A stretch of DNA of 64,000 nucleotides, from assembly GCA_905250025.1 (NCBI GenBank), contig CAJNOJ010000033.1, positions 434,001-498,000 of the forward strand. The letters run 5' to 3'. Positions 63,599 through 64,000 of this stretch are shown here, one piece after another. The stretch is from Adineta ricciae (taxonomy: Eukaryota; Rotifera; Eurotatoria; Adinetida; Adinetidae). Made by a program: the position numbers and the translations under genes. The notes beneath the pieces are model-generated. The model did no database searches. It was given only the letters and a program-made list of their open reading frames with translations, and had not been told where the DNA came from. Numbering within the stretch: position 1 is the stretch's first letter; each line of letters begins with the position of its first letter.

Positions 63599-64000
63599 CT
63601 ATCGATTACTTTCATAGGAGACTTGCGTGTGAACAGGGTGTGTTTTCTTATGATGTTTTCCTTGGTCAGGTTGTTCTATAGCATCGATATGTGTAATACC
63701 GGGCAGGTTAGCATATTTCTTCATGAGAATTAAATAACCTTCGAATATATATACACCGATCAGTGCACCGATGATTGGACCGACAATTGTGATCCAAAAA
63801 TAGTACTGATTCGCACGAAAGACCACTGGACCGTAGATGATCGATGCAAACAAACGTGGTCCAAAGTCGCGTACCTAAATCAAAATAATGAGACTATGCT
63901 TCATAAAGACATGAAAATGTACTTACAGGGTTGATTGGATTTCCGCAATTGAGGCCCATTGCAAAACCGAATGTTGTTACCATGAGAACAAAAGAAAATG
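63599..64000 (-). CDS. Aquaglyceroporin, copy 2 (3' part, runs off the window)
   Basis: Two minus-strand exons, 63927-64000+ (cut) and 63599-63874, encode the C-terminal about 116 residues of a second aquaglyceroporin in tandem with copy 1. The junction [13 protein letters not shown] sits at the same place as in copy 1. The second pore box reads NPV, not NPA ([15 protein letters not shown]); the following Arg-Asp of the selectivity region is kept. The sixth helix ([20 protein letters not shown]) aligns with copy 1, and the tail is His/Lys-rich. The first half, with the first pore box, lies beyond position 64000. Confidence 0.92.

Overview
The window is nuclear DNA from an intron-rich, compact eukaryotic genome. 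It is AT-rich, with genes every 1-3 kb on both strands and animal-type genes throughout: Dispatched, RACK1, a PDZ-LIM Enigma-family protein, a PP2A scaffold, HGH1, HDHD5 and aquaglyceroporins. Most introns are GT-AG and about 45-65 bases long, with a few of 200-820. Short introns, duplicated small heat-shock genes with two alpha-crystallin domains, and several bacterial-looking enzymes together suggest a bdelloid rotifer (Adineta or Rotaria type). The lineage is an inference, not something the sequence proves. All exon structures were spliced by hand and checked by reading-phase agreement and family similarity.

Layout. 0-3.4 kb: 3' end of a uronate-dehydrogenase-like SDR (+), tRNA-Ile(AAU) (-) and HDHD5 (-). 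5-10.5 kb: glycogen phosphorylase (20 coding exons, +) and CHAC2 (+). 11.8-13.4 kb: an intronless DUF4127 gene (-) with a signal peptide, the best horizontal-transfer candidate here. 13.5-17.4 kb: an unknown small gene, a TMEM272-like four-helix protein and a ubiquitin-conjugating E2 (all +). 17.8-19.1 kb: enolase (-), cut off at an ambiguous base N (19096), so its first third is missing. 20.2-22.4 kb: a class I glutamine amidotransferase (-) and a small unknown gene (+).

22.9-32.3 kb: three small heat-shock genes (+). Two have tandem alpha-crystallin domains and one has lost the first domain. An AADAC-type esterase (-) and a gene-poor stretch of about 4.4 kb lie between copies 2 and 3. Copy 3 has a perfect four-unit heat-shock element just upstream of a TATA box. 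33.5-41 kb: RACK1 (-) and a 14-exon Dispatched-type RND protein (-). 43.2-47.7 kb: a MATE exporter (+) and an SLC17-type MFS transporter (+). 48-52.3 kb: PP2A subunit A (+) and HGH1 (+), which meets an orphan terminal exon (-) tail to tail. 53.1-54.5 kb: a bacterial-type AAA ATPase carrying two short introns (+). 55.7-61.2 kb: a PDZ plus three-LIM protein (+) and a long disordered protein (+). 61.6-64 kb: two tandem aquaglyceroporins (-), the second running off the window and carrying NPV in place of the second NPA box.

The genes do not form a pathway. Themes that recur are carbohydrate and small-molecule metabolism (phosphorylase, enolase, CHAC2, amidotransferase, esterase), membrane transport (MATE, SLC17, aquaporins, Dispatched) and protein homeostasis (small heat-shock proteins, E2, HGH1). 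No CRISPR array, intact transposon, rRNA or viral sequence was seen.
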